A stretch of DNA of 64,000 nucleotides from Terriglobia bacterium (GCA_028716525.1 JAQUPQ010000011.1:1-64000), one strand, 5' to 3'; shown: positions 25,032-34,900, numbered from the stretch's first letter. The notes: generated by a model from the letters alone, not told the origin. A program made the numbers and translations.

Positions 25032-25877
25032 TCAGTAAATCACCCGCTCCAAGAACAGCCCAAAGGGCGGCGCCGTCCATTCCGCGGGCTGGGGCGAAAC
25101 TGTATCAAAGTAGGATCTGAACTGCTCCAAGGAACAGCGGCCGGCATTGATTTCGACCATCGTGCCGACCAAACGCCGCACCATCTTCCACAGAAAGCGG
25201 TCGGCGCGAATGTGAAAGGTAACCATCTTCGCAAAACAAGGCCGCGTTATTTTAATCTCCCGCCAATCGCATTCGTCTATGGTGCATTTGAACGACCGGT
25301 CTTCTTCCTCGTCGGGATCACAAAAGGATCGAAAATTGTGCTTTCCGACCACGCACCGCGCAGCTTCCTGAAGCACGGCCAGTTTTAATTCCCGGCGCAC
25401 ACACCAGGCATGACGACGGAGAAACGGCGAATACTCGGGCACCAGCTGGTAGCGGTAGACCCTGGCTCGGGCATTATGGCGGGCATGAAAATTCAAAGGC
25501 GCAAATTCCGCCTGAAGAATGGTGACGTCGGCCGGCAAGGCCGCATTCAACTCTCGCCGGATCTTTTCAACCGACCATAACTGGGGATTTTCGTCGCCAT
25601 CGGCTGCTGAGACCGGGGTCCGCAGCAGCGGAATGTCGCGGCCCGATTGGACATGTCGGGGACTCGGTGGATCACCGTGCAGCACCACGTTGACCACTTG
25701 TCCCTCGGCATGAACTCCCCGGTCCGTTCGGCCGGCAGCGACAATCCGCGGATGTTCTTTCATGACATCGGCGAAAGCCAGCGCCAGCGCCCCTTGCACG
25801 GTTCGCACATTCTTCTGTATCTGCCATCCGTAAAACCGGCTGCCCTCGTAAGTGAGTGTAAGTTTGAGATTGCGCAT
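25032..25877 (-). CDS. truA: tRNA pseudouridine synthase A
   Basis: 281 residues. It converts uridines 38-40 in the tRNA anticodon arm to pseudouridine. The catalytic Asp lies in AAGRTDRGVHAEGQV. Other TruA signatures are LTYEGSRFYGWQIQKNVRTV at the N-terminus, NFHARHNARARVYRYQL in the middle, GKHNFRSFC, and DRFLWKMVRRLVGTMVEINA near the end. An unusual insert of about 30 residues (around residues 70-100, PPSPRHVQSGRDIPLLRTP) follows the first RNA-binding strand and makes this protein longer than E. coli TruA (270). Family A repeats lie on both sides, so no operon partner is evident. Confidence 0.95.
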   Translation of the reverse strand: MRNLKLTLTYEGSRFYGWQIQKNVRTVQGALALAFADVMKEHPRIVAAGRTDRGVHAEGQVVNVVLHGDPPSPRHVQSGRDIPLLRTPVSAADGDENPQLWSVEKIRRELNAALPADVTILQAEFAPLNFHARHNARARVYRYQLVPEYSPFLRRHAWCVRRELKLAVLQEAARCVVGKHNFRSFCDPDEEEDRSFKCTIDECDWREIKITRPCFAKMVTFHIRADRFLWKMVRRLVGTMVEINAGRCSLEQFRSYFDTVSPQPAEWTAPPFGLFLERVIY

Positions 25878-25879
25878 AA

Positions 25880-26180
25880 AAGCTGGTCTGTCCTGTCTAT
25901 TCAGTCTATCTCGAGGTCCGCGCTCTCTGCGGGGCGGTCAATTCGGTCTATCCAGTCAGGAACATTTGAGATTTCGCGATTGCGAGAATGCGCGATTTGA
26001 ATCAATTCGAGTCGTTCGCAATTCTGCCATTTCCCCAGCTACAGATATTTGAAATTCTGCAAATTTGCTTTTCAATTCACGCAATCGCGCAATATGAAAA
26101 TCTGAAATGTCTTTAATTCGAGCATTCCCAAATCTCAAGCGTTCTTGACTCGAGCAATCACCAAATCGCGAAATATGTTA
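25880..26180. repeat. Repeat family C followed by a diverged family A copy
   Basis: The stretch 25878-26182 has no gene. It opens with family C decamer-like sequence (CTGTCCTGTCTATTCAGTC and CGGTCTATCCAGTC). It then holds a diverged family A unit from GCGCGATTTGAATCAATTCG (about 25992) to TCAATTCACGCAATCGCGC, whose core (TTCGAGTCGTTCGCAATTC, CAGCTACAG, ATTTGAAATTCTGCAAATTT) aligns with the two copies near 24.1 and 24.9 kb. Tails of CATTCCCAAATCTCAAGC type follow. Confidence 0.75.
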
Positions 26181-26182
26181 TT

Positions 26183-26470
26183 TCAACCGTCTGTCTTCAA
26201 TCTCACGATGGTGGCTCCCCAGCCACCTGCTTCCGGACGAGCATCCTTGAAGTTTTCGACCAAGGCATGTTTCTCTAAAGTCGACCGCACTATTTCACGC
26301 TGCACTCCAGTCCCGCGACCGTGAATGATGCGGACTTCGCGAAAGCCTTTCTTGTGCGCTTCGATCAGGTATTCTGCGACGACCGCCCGGGTTTCCTTGG
26401 GTGAAAACGTGTGAAGATCGATCCAGTCCTCGATGGGAATATGAACGCCATCTCCCGCTTCATCGGCCAT
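26183..26470 (-). CDS. Stand-alone Smr-domain protein
   Basis: 95 residues forming one Smr domain, as found at the C-terminus of MutS2. The three signature blocks are IDLHTFSPKETRAVVAEYL (the DLH motif), VRIIHGRGTGVQREIV (the HGxG motif) and GGWGATIVRLK at the end. Smr domains are nucleases or RNA/DNA binders; single-domain forms are common and mostly uncharacterised, although some cleave RNA on stalled ribosomes. No mutS2 partner is nearby. The ATG is preceded by sequence without a clear ribosome-binding site, and family C repeats begin within ten bases upstream. Confidence 0.9.
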   Translation of the reverse strand: MADEAGDGVHIPIEDWIDLHTFSPKETRAVVAEYLIEAHKKGFREVRIIHGRGTGVQREIVRSTLEKHALVENFKDARPEAGGWGATIVRLKTDG

Positions 26471-26476
26471 GGGAAT

Positions 26477-26818
26477 TTGGTCTGTCCGGTCTCTCTGGTC
26501 TATTCAGTCTGTCTGGTCTATTCGGTCTGTTCAGTCATTTTAGTCTATTCTGTCTATCTCGAGGATCGTACAATTTAAGGAGCATGTAGCAGTAGCTCAT
26601 GGACCGTAGTGTACCCAGGAGCAAGAAAATGATTTGGGGTTTGGAGGGCCGTTTACCGCGGAGACGCTGAGGTCGCCGAGGTTGCGCAGAGAATCCTCCA
26701 GCTATTTCGTAACAAAGAACTTTTCCTGGCACCTGACACCCGGCACCCGACACCTATTTTCGGAGCGACTGAACAAACCGAATAGACTGAATAGACCGGA
26801 CAGACTGAACAGACCGTT
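26477..26818. repeat. Gap with inverted family C decamer arrays and family B copy 2
   Basis: The gap between the Smr and mutase genes has no gene. Bases 26479-26561 are a degenerate run of about 10-base units such as GTCTATTCAG, GTCTGTCTGG and GTCTATTCGG. Bases 26768-26816 carry the same units on the other strand. Between them, 26645-26756 is family B in reverse: read on the minus strand it runs GGTGTCAGGTGCC, GATTCTCTGCGC, then TCTCCGCGGTAAACGGCC. Confidence 0.7.
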
Positions 26819-28411
26819 CTATACCACGACCGCCTCTTTGTACTCCCCAAACACCCGGCGGAAGACGTCTGATATTTCGCCGAGCGTGGCATAGGCCTCA
26901 ACGGCATTCAGGATGAAGGGCAACACATTTTCATGGAGATCGCGGGCTGCCGTTTCCAGCCGGTTCAAGGACGATTGAACCCGCGAGTTATCCCGTTCCC
27001 GGCGTACCGCCGCCAGGTTTCTTTTCTGTTGTTCTTCAATCGTCGGATCAATTCTCAAAATGGGAATGGAGGTATCCTCGGCGGTGATGAACTCGTTGAC
27101 CCCGACGACGACGTGCTCCTTCGTCTCGATGGCCCGCTGGTATTCATACGCCGATTCCTGGATCTCTTTCTGAACGAATCCCGACTCGATGGCCTGCAGC
27201 ATGCCTCCCATTTTCTCGATTCGGTCAATATATTCCTGAGCCCGGCGTTCAATCTCCGCCGTCATCGACTCGATGAGGAATGATCCGCCCACCGGGTCGA
27301 CGGTATTCGCCACCCCGGTTTCCTGCGCGATAATCTGTTGCGTCCGCAGCGCCAGCAGCGCAGCCTCTTCCGTCGGCAAGGCCAAGGCTTCGTCGCGGGA
27401 ATTGGTATGCAGTGACTGGGCGCCCCCCAACACGGCGGCCAAGGCCTGCAACGACACCCGGACAATATTATTATCCGGTTGCTGTGCGGTTAGAGTTGCA
27501 CCCGACGTCTGGGCATGAAAGCGGAGCATGCAGGACTTGGGATTCTTGGCTTTAAATCGATCCCGCATAATCCTGGCCCACAACCTCCGGGCCGTTCGAA
27601 ACTTGGCAATTTCCTCCAAAAAATCATTGTGGGCATTGAAGAAGAACGACAGGCGCGGGGCAAACTGGTCCACGTCCAGCCCGGCTTCCAAGGCCGCGGT
27701 TACATACGTTATTCCATTCATGAGCGTGAATGCGACTTCCTGGACGGCCGAGGATCCGGCCTCACGAATGTGATATCCGCTGATGGAAATGCTGTTCCAC
27801 TCGGGCAATTGACGCGAACAAAATTCGAAGATGTTGGTGACAAGCCGCAGGGAGTGTCGTGGAGGATAAATATAGGTCCCGCGAGCGATGTATTCTTTCA
27901 GGATGTCGTTCTGCACGGTGCCGGAAAGCTTTTCCAGGGGCACGCCTTGTTTCTTGGCCACCGCGACATAGAGGCACAATAGAATCGCCGCCGTGGAATT
28001 AATGGTCATGGACGTGGAAACGCGGTCCAAGGGTATGCCCTCGAACAGAGTCTCCATATCGCGGAGCGAATCAATGGCCACCCCGACCTTGCCGACCTCT
28101 CCTTCCGCCAAAGGATGATCGGAATCCAGTCCGATCTGAGTGGGCAAATCGAAAGCCACCGACAAGCCCTTCTGTCCCTGACTCAGCAGGAATTTGTAAC
28201 GGCGGTTGGATTCGGCGGCGGTGCCGAATCCGGCATACTGTCGCATCGTCCACAGTCGGCCGCGATACATCGTGGGTTGAATTCCCCGCGTGAATGGAAA
28301 TTCGCCCGGCGCCTCCGGAGACCCCCCTGCCACCTTCAAATCCGCAGGTGTGTAAAAGGGTTTGATCTCGAGGTGAGAAGTGGTTTCGAATTTCTTTCCG
28401 TGTTTGCTCAT
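26819..28411 (-). CDS. Acyl-CoA mutase large subunit (methylmalonyl-CoA mutase type, N-terminal subunit)
   Basis: 530 residues, covering only the substrate-binding TIM barrel of B12-dependent acyl-CoA mutases. Conserved blocks are clear: YPFTRGI-like [107 protein letters not shown] and [20 protein letters not shown]. The B12-binding domain is missing, so a separate small subunit must be encoded elsewhere. Tyr in RQYAGF argues for methylmalonyl-CoA over isobutyryl-CoA, but the position matching Arg207 of the Propionibacterium enzyme is not Arg (TYVTAA), as in many two-subunit mutases. Substrate is therefore open. Start chosen at ATG 28411; no good ribosome-binding site is visible. Confidence 0.9.
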   Translation of the reverse strand: MSKHGKKFETTSHLEIKPFYTPADLKVAGGSPEAPGEFPFTRGIQPTMYRGRLWTMRQYAGFGTAAESNRRYKFLLSQGQKGLSVAFDLPTQIGLDSDHPLAEGEVGKVGVAIDSLRDMETLFEGIPLDRVSTSMTINSTAAILLCLYVAVAKKQGVPLEKLSGTVQNDILKEYIARGTYIYPPRHSLRLVTNIFEFCSRQLPEWNSISISGYHIREAGSSAVQEVAFTLMNGITYVTAALEAGLDVDQFAPRLSFFFNAHNDFLEEIAKFRTARRLWARIMRDRFKAKNPKSCMLRFHAQTSGATLTAQQPDNNIVRVSLQALAAVLGGAQSLHTNSRDEALALPTEEAALLALRTQQIIAQETGVANTVDPVGGSFLIESMTAEIERRAQEYIDRIEKMGGMLQAIESGFVQKEIQESAYEYQRAIETKEHVVVGVNEFITAEDTSIPILRIDPTIEEQQKRNLAAVRRERDNSRVQSSLNRLETAARDLHENVLPFILNAVEAYATLGEISDVFRRVFGEYKEAVVV

Positions 28412-28454
28412 AGAAACCAATATGGCCTATGCAATAACTAAAGGACTGAATCGC

Positions 28455-28721
28455 TCATTTTAACGATTGATTCTTCCGTACCATTCCGGCGCGAATAAAC
28501 GACGCGGCGGCAAAAGCCAGTAGCAACACGGCAAACGCTGCCGTCCCGTAAAATCGGATTTGGGTGGACAAGACCTCGGCCGTCAGTTGGCGATACTCCT
28601 TCCATGCCGCCAACGCAGCGCTGACGCCCAAAAGGGCAAAAAACAGTCCCACCAACTGATGAAAAATAATTTGAAGAGATTGCCAAAGCGTTCGGAATGA
28701 TCGCAGAAGAATTCTAAGCAT
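28455..28721 (-). CDS. Small two-helix membrane protein, function unknown
   Basis: 88 residues from the ATG at 28721. Two hydrophobic helices are visible (IIFHQLVGLFFALLGVSAAL and YGTAAFAVLLLAFAAASFIR) separated by a charged loop (WKEYRQLTAEVLSTQI). It ends 43 bases before the mutase start on the same strand, so it may be the first gene of that transcript. I do not recognise a family. The amphipathic N-terminus MLRILLRSFRTLWQSLQIIF could lie along the membrane. Longer in-frame starts run into a non-hydrophobic segment and are less likely. Confidence 0.55.
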   Translation of the reverse strand: MLRILLRSFRTLWQSLQIIFHQLVGLFFALLGVSAALAAWKEYRQLTAEVLSTQIRFYGTAAFAVLLLAFAAASFIRAGMVRKNQSLK

Positions 28722-28778
28722 CGCGGGTATGTTAGGTTCAATCCACGGCGAAGTCAATTATGCGATCTGCGTTCACAC

Positions 28779-28820
28779 GGGGTGGCGCACACCCCGATAG
28801 ATCGGGGTATGCGCCACCCC
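28779..28820. repeat. Long near-perfect palindrome
   Basis: Two 20-base arms, GGGGTGGCGCACACCCCGAT (28779-28798) and ATCGGGGTATGCGCCACCCC (28801-28820), pair with one C/T difference across a 2-base spacer. The central CCCCGATAGATCGGGG is the reverse complement of the hairpin centre at 7713-7728. The rest of the gap 28722-29058 shows nothing else recognisable. Confidence 0.7.
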
Positions 28821-29058
28821 ACGATTGTCCCGGGCTGGACACCGTTGTTTTTGAATTCAAACATTGAATCCAGGTCTTTTCAATTGACAGTCACTTTGAC
28901 CACTATCTGGTTAGGCTGCTAAGATTGCCTTGTTTGCTTTAGACTCGTAGCAGCCCAATATGGATTAATTCTTAGTTAGACGGCGGGAGATACATCTTGC
29001 TGACAACGCCCCAAATGAAGGCTGAATACCTTGTGCAGGGCGCTCTCCGGAGCAAGTG

Positions 29059-29442
29059 ATGCCTAAATCGGAAGCAATTGAACTTGGTGTGTTAGTTTCC
29101 ACTTTAGCGGGGCTATGTGTATCGGTCCCCGCTGTTTGGTGGCTCTCTCATCGAGGGAGGGGCGCAAATCTCGGACATTGGCGACACTTACTATTTCGTT
29201 GCGGTCAGTTCGGAAACACCATTTCGCTCGTCGTGGTCCTTGTTTTTCTCGCGCACAGTCAACTCATTATGCACGGGATAACGAAATATGTGGATTATCC
29301 TTTCCTTCATTTATTGGCATTTAGTCTCGCTACCATCATCTTTGGTGCCTTCGGGAGAGGAGGTTCACGAATCCTGGTTATGATGAACGGAATGGCGTTG
29401 ACCATTCTATGGTATTTGTTTGGGCTGGCGAACAGCCCCTAG
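29059..29442 (+). CDS. Hypothetical membrane protein with atypical codon use
   Basis: 127 residues with about four hydrophobic helices (LGVLVSTLAGLCVSVPAVWW, GNTISLVVVLVFLAHSQLIM, FLHLLAFSLATIIFGAFG and RILVMMNGMALTILWYLFGL). I do not recognise the family. GGAG lies six bases before the ATG at 29059; a GTG immediately upstream (29056) is a possible alternative. Third codon positions are clearly richer in A and T than in the flanking genes, and a long palindrome lies upstream, so acquisition by transfer is possible. It does not share an operon with neighbours. Confidence 0.5.
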   Translation: MPKSEAIELGVLVSTLAGLCVSVPAVWWLSHRGRGANLGHWRHLLFRCGQFGNTISLVVVLVFLAHSQLIMHGITKYVDYPFLHLLAFSLATIIFGAFGRGGSRILVMMNGMALTILWYLFGLANSP

Positions 29443-29570
29443 TCGATCTGTGAGAACGTCGGCTCGTCGTAGCAAGTACGAAAATGACGGGGTGGCGCCC
29501 GTTGACTTCAGCGGTTGGCGAGCAGTAGTATTTTTCCGGATATGGAAAACGAAATCAAGAAGGTGCCCGA

Positions 29571-29897
29571 GTGGAAATCGACGACACACTAAAAGAACGA
29601 ATTCAGGGATTAGGCGCAGCCCTCAGCACGGCTTTGACGGAATCGCCCGGCATCGCTGAAGCCATCGGATCCATCCGTGAACGGGGATACGAAGTTGCCC
29701 TGGTCTTGGAAGCGACCATCGGACTCAGCCGGAATTCCGGCGAAGCGTCAACGCTGCCTGAGGAGTCCCATCCCGGAGGCAAAACCGAGGAAATGGAAAT
29801 CAAGTTCACGGCATCCGATCGCCAATTTTTGCGGTCGCTTCGCATCAAACTGGATGAGGGTGCACGGACGGATCTTTCAGGCACGAAAAACGAATGA
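29571..29897 (+). CDS. Hypothetical protein, first gene of a two-gene unit
   Basis: 108 residues from GTG with AGAAGG seven bases upstream. The first half is helical (TLKERIQGLGAALSTALTES and IAEAIGSIRERGYEVALVLE), followed by a Ser/Glu/Gly linker and a second helical block (FTASDRQFLRSLRIKLDEGA). There is no signal peptide or membrane segment. I recognise no family. Its stop overlaps the next start by four bases (ATGA), so the two are translated together. Confidence 0.6.
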   Translation: MEIDDTLKERIQGLGAALSTALTESPGIAEAIGSIRERGYEVALVLEATIGLSRNSGEASTLPEESHPGGKTEEMEIKFTASDRQFLRSLRIKLDEGARTDLSGTKNE

Positions 29898-30244
29898 AAC
29901 CTTCGAAACCAAGCTCCGGCCCATCCTGGCAGATCTTTGCAATCGCGGCCGTCCTTCTCACGGCTTCTGCTGCGATCTATTCTCCGCCCTCGGCACTGGC
30001 CCAATCTCTCCCCCGGGCCAAGCATGCCCGTGTCGGCAAACGTTACGACACTTTCAAAGGAAACGTCCTCGTCTTTACGGCTCGAGCGATTACGGTACGG
30101 GATGAAAAGAATATGAATTTGGTCCGGACGTTTTCATTTGATTCCAAACTGTTGCCCAAAATGCAGAAGCGCCACTATAAATGGGGCGACAAAGTCAAAG
30201 TGAAATATATTCGCGGCACCGACACCGCCGTCAAGATCCACTAA
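29894..30244 (+). CDS. Small secreted protein, function unknown
   Basis: 116 residues with a signal peptide (about 1-37, IFAIAAVLLTASAAIYSPPS, ending at SALAQS). The mature part is a short beta-rich domain (FKGNVLVFTARAITVRD, VRTFSFDSKLLPKM, WGDKVKVKYIRGTDTAVKIH) that looks like a small beta barrel of the OB or SH3 kind. Such modest periplasmic domains are common in Acidobacteria and have no assigned function. It is coupled to the upstream gene by a four-base overlap. Confidence 0.65.
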   Translation: MKPSKPSSGPSWQIFAIAAVLLTASAAIYSPPSALAQSLPRAKHARVGKRYDTFKGNVLVFTARAITVRDEKNMNLVRTFSFDSKLLPKMQKRHYKWGDKVKVKYIRGTDTAVKIH

Positions 30245-30331
30245 CCCCCGCCCCGTCAAGTCGAGAGAACTCCCCGTAGTGATCAAATCCCATCCCGTTC
30301 CTTGAAATCATCCCAATCATTTCGAGGTAAA

Positions 30332-31789
30332 ATGATCTTGCGTCCCGGCTTTCATTCGGGCGCAGAAACTTTCACCATGGAAAGATTCATTCAAAAAGGC
30401 CCGGCGCATTGGATCATCAACCCCAAGCTCACAGGTGGAAAAGAAATCCCCGCCATCGCCAATGAAAATATTCTGAAAACCATCACCGATCGCGTCATTG
30501 AGCAAGCCTCCAATACCGCCAATGCCGAGGGCGTTGAAAGTGTGGTGTTGAATCCTGATGCGCATGAGGGCTACGGCGCGCCGATCGGCTGTGTGGTGGT
30601 CACCTCCAAAACGCTCATGCCGGGCCCGGTGGGATTCGATATCAGTTGTTCAATGAGCTTTCTGCAAACCAACCTGGAGCCGGCGGAGGTTCAGGACCGG
30701 CGGGTCCGACGGACGTTGATTCAGGAAATCGAAAAGCGCATCGCTTTGGGCGCCGGATCGAAGCCGGCGCCGCTCCAGAAAAGAGTTTCCAGAAACGATT
30801 TCAACGAGATCATTGCCCGGGGAGCCGAAGCTACGGACCTGTTGAGGCGGTTCGAGGTCGATCTCACCTGGGGTCAAAACCTGGAGCGGAAATGGTTGGA
30901 AGCCGACCCTTCGGTCATCAGCTCTCGTGCCATCGATCGCGGTTTCGACCAAATCGGGTCGTTGGGCGGCGGCAACCATTTCATTGAAATGGAAACCAGC
31001 GAAATCGTGGACCCCGAGCTGGCGCGACATTTCGGCATCACCCCGCACGTGGTCCTTATTTCGCATTGCGGCTCGCGGGGATTCGGCCATCAGATCGCCA
31101 CGGAATTTTTCAGGCAGCTCGAACACGAGTTCAAATCAAAAGGAAAAGCTTTTCCAGGTAACGATCGCGAGTTGGTGTTCTGCTATCGCGACACGGAGAT
31201 CGGCGAGCGCTATTGGAAATCCGTGGGGTGTGGCGCGAATTTCGCAATTGTCAATCACCTCTTCATCAACACGGCGCTGCGCGATGCGCTGCGGACGCTC
31301 TTCCCCGAGGTTCAGTGTCATCTGGTCTACCTCATCTCCCACAACCTGGTGCAACCGGAAATTTTGGGTCGCCAAACCAAATTCATTCATCGCAAGGGGG
31401 CCACACGCGCCTTGCCGCCCGGTCACCCCTTGATGCAAGGAACCAAATTCGAGTCCACCGGACACCCGGCATTAGTCCCCGGCTCGGCTGCGGCGGGATC
31501 CACCCTGTTTGTGGCCGACAAAAATTCTTATCTCACGCACCATTCCGTAAACCACGGCGCGGGGAGAGCCATGGGGCGAAACCAGGCGCGACGCGTGTTG
31601 ATCCAGAAGGAAGTGGATGAGCAGATGGATCGGAATGATGTGCTGTTCAACTCTCGTCATTACCCCATCGACGAGTCGCCGGCGGCTTATAAGAATTACG
31701 AGGACGTCATCAACTCCATTCTCGAGGCACGGCTGGCGCGCATCGTATCTCGACACCGCCCGCTCATGGTCCTCAAGGGCAACGACTAG
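30332..31789 (+). CDS. RtcB family protein (RNA ligase-like)
   Basis: 485 residues from the ATG at 30332, which has GAGG four bases upstream; ATG 30377 is an alternative. RtcB joins RNA 2',3'-cyclic phosphate or 3'-phosphate ends to 5'-hydroxyls using GTP and Mn2+. Recognisable blocks are NPDAHEGYGAPIGCVV, GFDISCSM (canonical DIGCG, metal-binding Asp and Cys kept), IGSLGGGNHFIEM, SHCGSRGFGHQIA (canonical HSGSRG), SHNLVQPE, VPGSAAAGSTLFV and SVNHGAGRAMGRNQARR, which contains the His that forms the GMP adduct. Several motifs differ from canonical RtcB, so this is a divergent paralogue and its ligase activity is uncertain. No archease or RtcA gene is adjacent. Confidence 0.85.
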   Translation: MILRPGFHSGAETFTMERFIQKGPAHWIINPKLTGGKEIPAIANENILKTITDRVIEQASNTANAEGVESVVLNPDAHEGYGAPIGCVVVTSKTLMPGPVGFDISCSMSFLQTNLEPAEVQDRRVRRTLIQEIEKRIALGAGSKPAPLQKRVSRNDFNEIIARGAEATDLLRRFEVDLTWGQNLERKWLEADPSVISSRAIDRGFDQIGSLGGGNHFIEMETSEIVDPELARHFGITPHVVLISHCGSRGFGHQIATEFFRQLEHEFKSKGKAFPGNDRELVFCYRDTEIGERYWKSVGCGANFAIVNHLFINTALRDALRTLFPEVQCHLVYLISHNLVQPEILGRQTKFIHRKGATRALPPGHPLMQGTKFESTGHPALVPGSAAAGSTLFVADKNSYLTHHSVNHGAGRAMGRNQARRVLIQKEVDEQMDRNDVLFNSRHYPIDESPAAYKNYEDVINSILEARLARIVSRHRPLMVLKGND

Positions 31790-31920
31790 TTTTGCATGGG
31801 TTTTTGCTTGACGATTGATCTTCCAGGAGTCTACAAACTACCCCTCGGGCTGAGGAGGCTTAGCCTGAATGAGTGGTGGTCTAGGATCCCCTGCCGATGA
31901 CCCGACAAGGAGGCAAAATT

Positions 31921-34900
31921 TTGAGCCGAAGATCAGGCTTTCTCATTGCGATTGGATGCGCACTTATATTTTCAATTGCCGAATCAGATTGGAATCGTCA
32001 TTTCATTTCTTCAACACCGTTGCTGGCCCAGAATTTGAAGTCTCCGCTCGAGACGCCACCCTCCAAAGACTCCGGATCGGCGAGCGCACCGGCCTCTCAA
32101 AATCAAAATTCTCAGGACGGCCAAAAACGGCCGTTAAGGTCTGTGAACGGCAACGACGCATTGCCCGGCGATGATCTGGATGGTCCGGATGCCATCATGG
32201 CGCGGGTCCGTTGGTATCTTCAGCGCCACGGCGACAACGGAATAATCGATGCGGAGCGTCGCCTCAAGATGGTTCGTGAAGAATACGTCAAGCGCCTGGC
32301 GGACGAAGCTAAACGAAATATCCAGGGCACAATTGGCGGAATCAATTGGGTCTCGATTGGCCCATCCAATGGAGCCGGGCGAATGACCGCGGTCGCTCCC
32401 CATCCCACGGTTTCCGGGACACTTTATGTCGGAGCCGCAGGGGGCGGCGTTTGGAAAACCACAGATGGCGGAAGCACCTGGACGCCGCTGACCGATTTCA
32501 TTAATGACCTGTCGGTCGGGGCTTTGGCGGTCGCACCCAGCGACCCCAACACCATCTATTTGGGTTCCGGCGAAGGCGGATACGCTGTGGACTTCATTAC
32601 GGGCATAGGCCTCCTGAAATCCACGGATGGAGGCAACACCTGGCAATTGCCGAGCTCGGTGGTGGCACCAATGTTCTATCGCATATTGGTAAATCCCGGC
32701 AACGCTCAAGAATTTGTGATCGGCACCAATCGAGGAGCGCTCCGTTCCTCGGACGGGGGCACCACGTTCACCAATGTCATTTCCTCTTCCACTTATGGCG
32801 ACGTCACCGACATGGTTCGAAGTTCGGCCGATCCGCAAACTCTGTTCGCCGCCACTTGGGATCGTTTTAATTGGTGCGCGCACTCGGCAACATGCTCCAT
32901 GAGCTCACCCAAAATTCTAAAGTCTACCGATGGCGGCCAGACGTGGACGGAAAAAAGCGCCGGACTTCCCGTGTCTACACCCACCCAGCATGTCAGCCGG
33001 ATGGCCTTGGCTATCAGCCCATCAAATCCCTCCATCCTTTATGTGGCCATGAACCTTGGGGTCTCGACCACCGGCGGCACGGCTCATATTTTCAAATCCA
33101 ACGACGGCGGTGAAACCTGGACTGATCTGACCTCCGTCTCTAATAACTCCGATGTCACCATCAGGACATACATGACTCTTCAGGATTGGTACGACAACAC
33201 CCTCGTCGTATCACCCACTAATCCCGATATCGTCCTGGCCGGCGGAGTGGGGATCATTCGCACTCTCAATGGCGGCGCCAACTGGTCTCGACCGCCTTTG
33301 TCGGGAGCCAGTGTTCATGTGGATCAACACGATTTCCGCTATCAAGGATCAGTTCTTTACTTCGCAAACGATGGAGGAATCTGGTCTTCTCCGGACAATG
33401 GAAATACTTCGACCGATCGAAACACGGGATTGGTGACTCGGCAGTATTATTCCATGGCGCTCGATCCAAACAATCCCAACCGTGTGTTTGCCGGCGCACA
33501 AGATAATGGAACGGGACAACGCAACGACACCGGCGGAACGCTTTGGACGGCCGTCATCGGCGGAGACGGATTTCAGTGTGCTGTGAATCCCAACGTTCCT
33601 GATTTTGCCTATGGGACAATCCAGGGAGATCTTGTTTTACGGTCCAAAAGTGCCGGATCGGGTTCGTTTTCAAGCATCAGGCCGGCCTTTCCCACCACTG
33701 AGCCACTCCCCTTCTTTTCTGTGCTCTCAATAGATCCCAATCAACCTTCAACCATTTACACTGGAACCTCCAGAGTATGGCAATCCACCAATGGTGGTGA
33801 CAGTTGGACACCTTTGCCGACCACTTCAAATGACGGCTCAAGTTGGGGCACCAGCGTTGTGGATCAGGTGGTTGTGCCAAAAGGAAACAGCTCGACGATT
33901 GTGGTCAACCGAACCACTTCGATCTTTCGATCCTCTGACGGGGGATCCAGTTGGGCCAAGATTTCCAACGGGCTCCCGTGTTGCATCAATAACGTTGAAT
34001 TGGATCCGCAAAATTCCAACATTATCTATGCGGCCATGGCGGGAACCACCGGGACTCGCCTGTGGCAATCCACGAACGGCGGTTCCACCTGGACAGCCCG
34101 GGATTCCGGCTTGCCGTCCTTCCCCACGCAGGTGGTCCGTGTGGATCCCACCGATTCCAACGATCTTTTTGCAGGAACGGACGTGGGTGTGTACCGATCC
34201 ATGGATGCCGGGCAAACGTGGCACAGTTTTGGAAATGGATTGCCCAATTCCTCCGCCCACGACCTTCGAATCACCAGCGATGGATCCATGCTCCGGACCG
34301 TGACCCATGGCCGCGGAGCCTGGGAACTCCAAATTCCCAGCTCGGGTAATCATCCTCCCACCGCGGCGATCTCTTCTCCGTTGGGAACACAGAATTTTAA
34401 CAAGGGAACCACATTGAATTTCACGGGAATGGTTTCTGATCCGGATGCAGGAGATAATGTTTCTGCATCCTGGACCTTTACGGACAATTGGCAGGTCACA
34501 CCGACGGTTGTCGGGACCGCCAATGCATCCCACACGTTCAGTAATGCCGGGGTCGCTCGAATAGCGCTGACCGCCATCGACAATCATGGCGCCTACGGAT
34601 CCTCTTCATTGTTGGCCAACGTTCATGAGTCCTTTGAATCCTGTTCCACCCCGTTGGTAATTCCCGGTAGCGGCCCGTTCCCCTTCTCCCTAACCACTTC
34701 CAACGAGGTGGCCTCAAGAAACGCAGGCGACCCCACGACTTCTTGCGTGTCGGTTACGGGACATCCACTGTGGTTAGAATTCACTCCCTCGGTAACGGCC
34801 AACTACAACTTCAACACCTGCGGGACCAATGTGGACACGGTGCTGTCGGTGTGGACTGGGAACGCCTGCGGTCCCTACACCGCCATTTCCGGGGCTTGCA

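Noticed and set aside
26479-26561. CRISPR-like array
   Set aside because: Units are only about 10 bases, degenerate, contiguous and without spacers; no cas gene is present.
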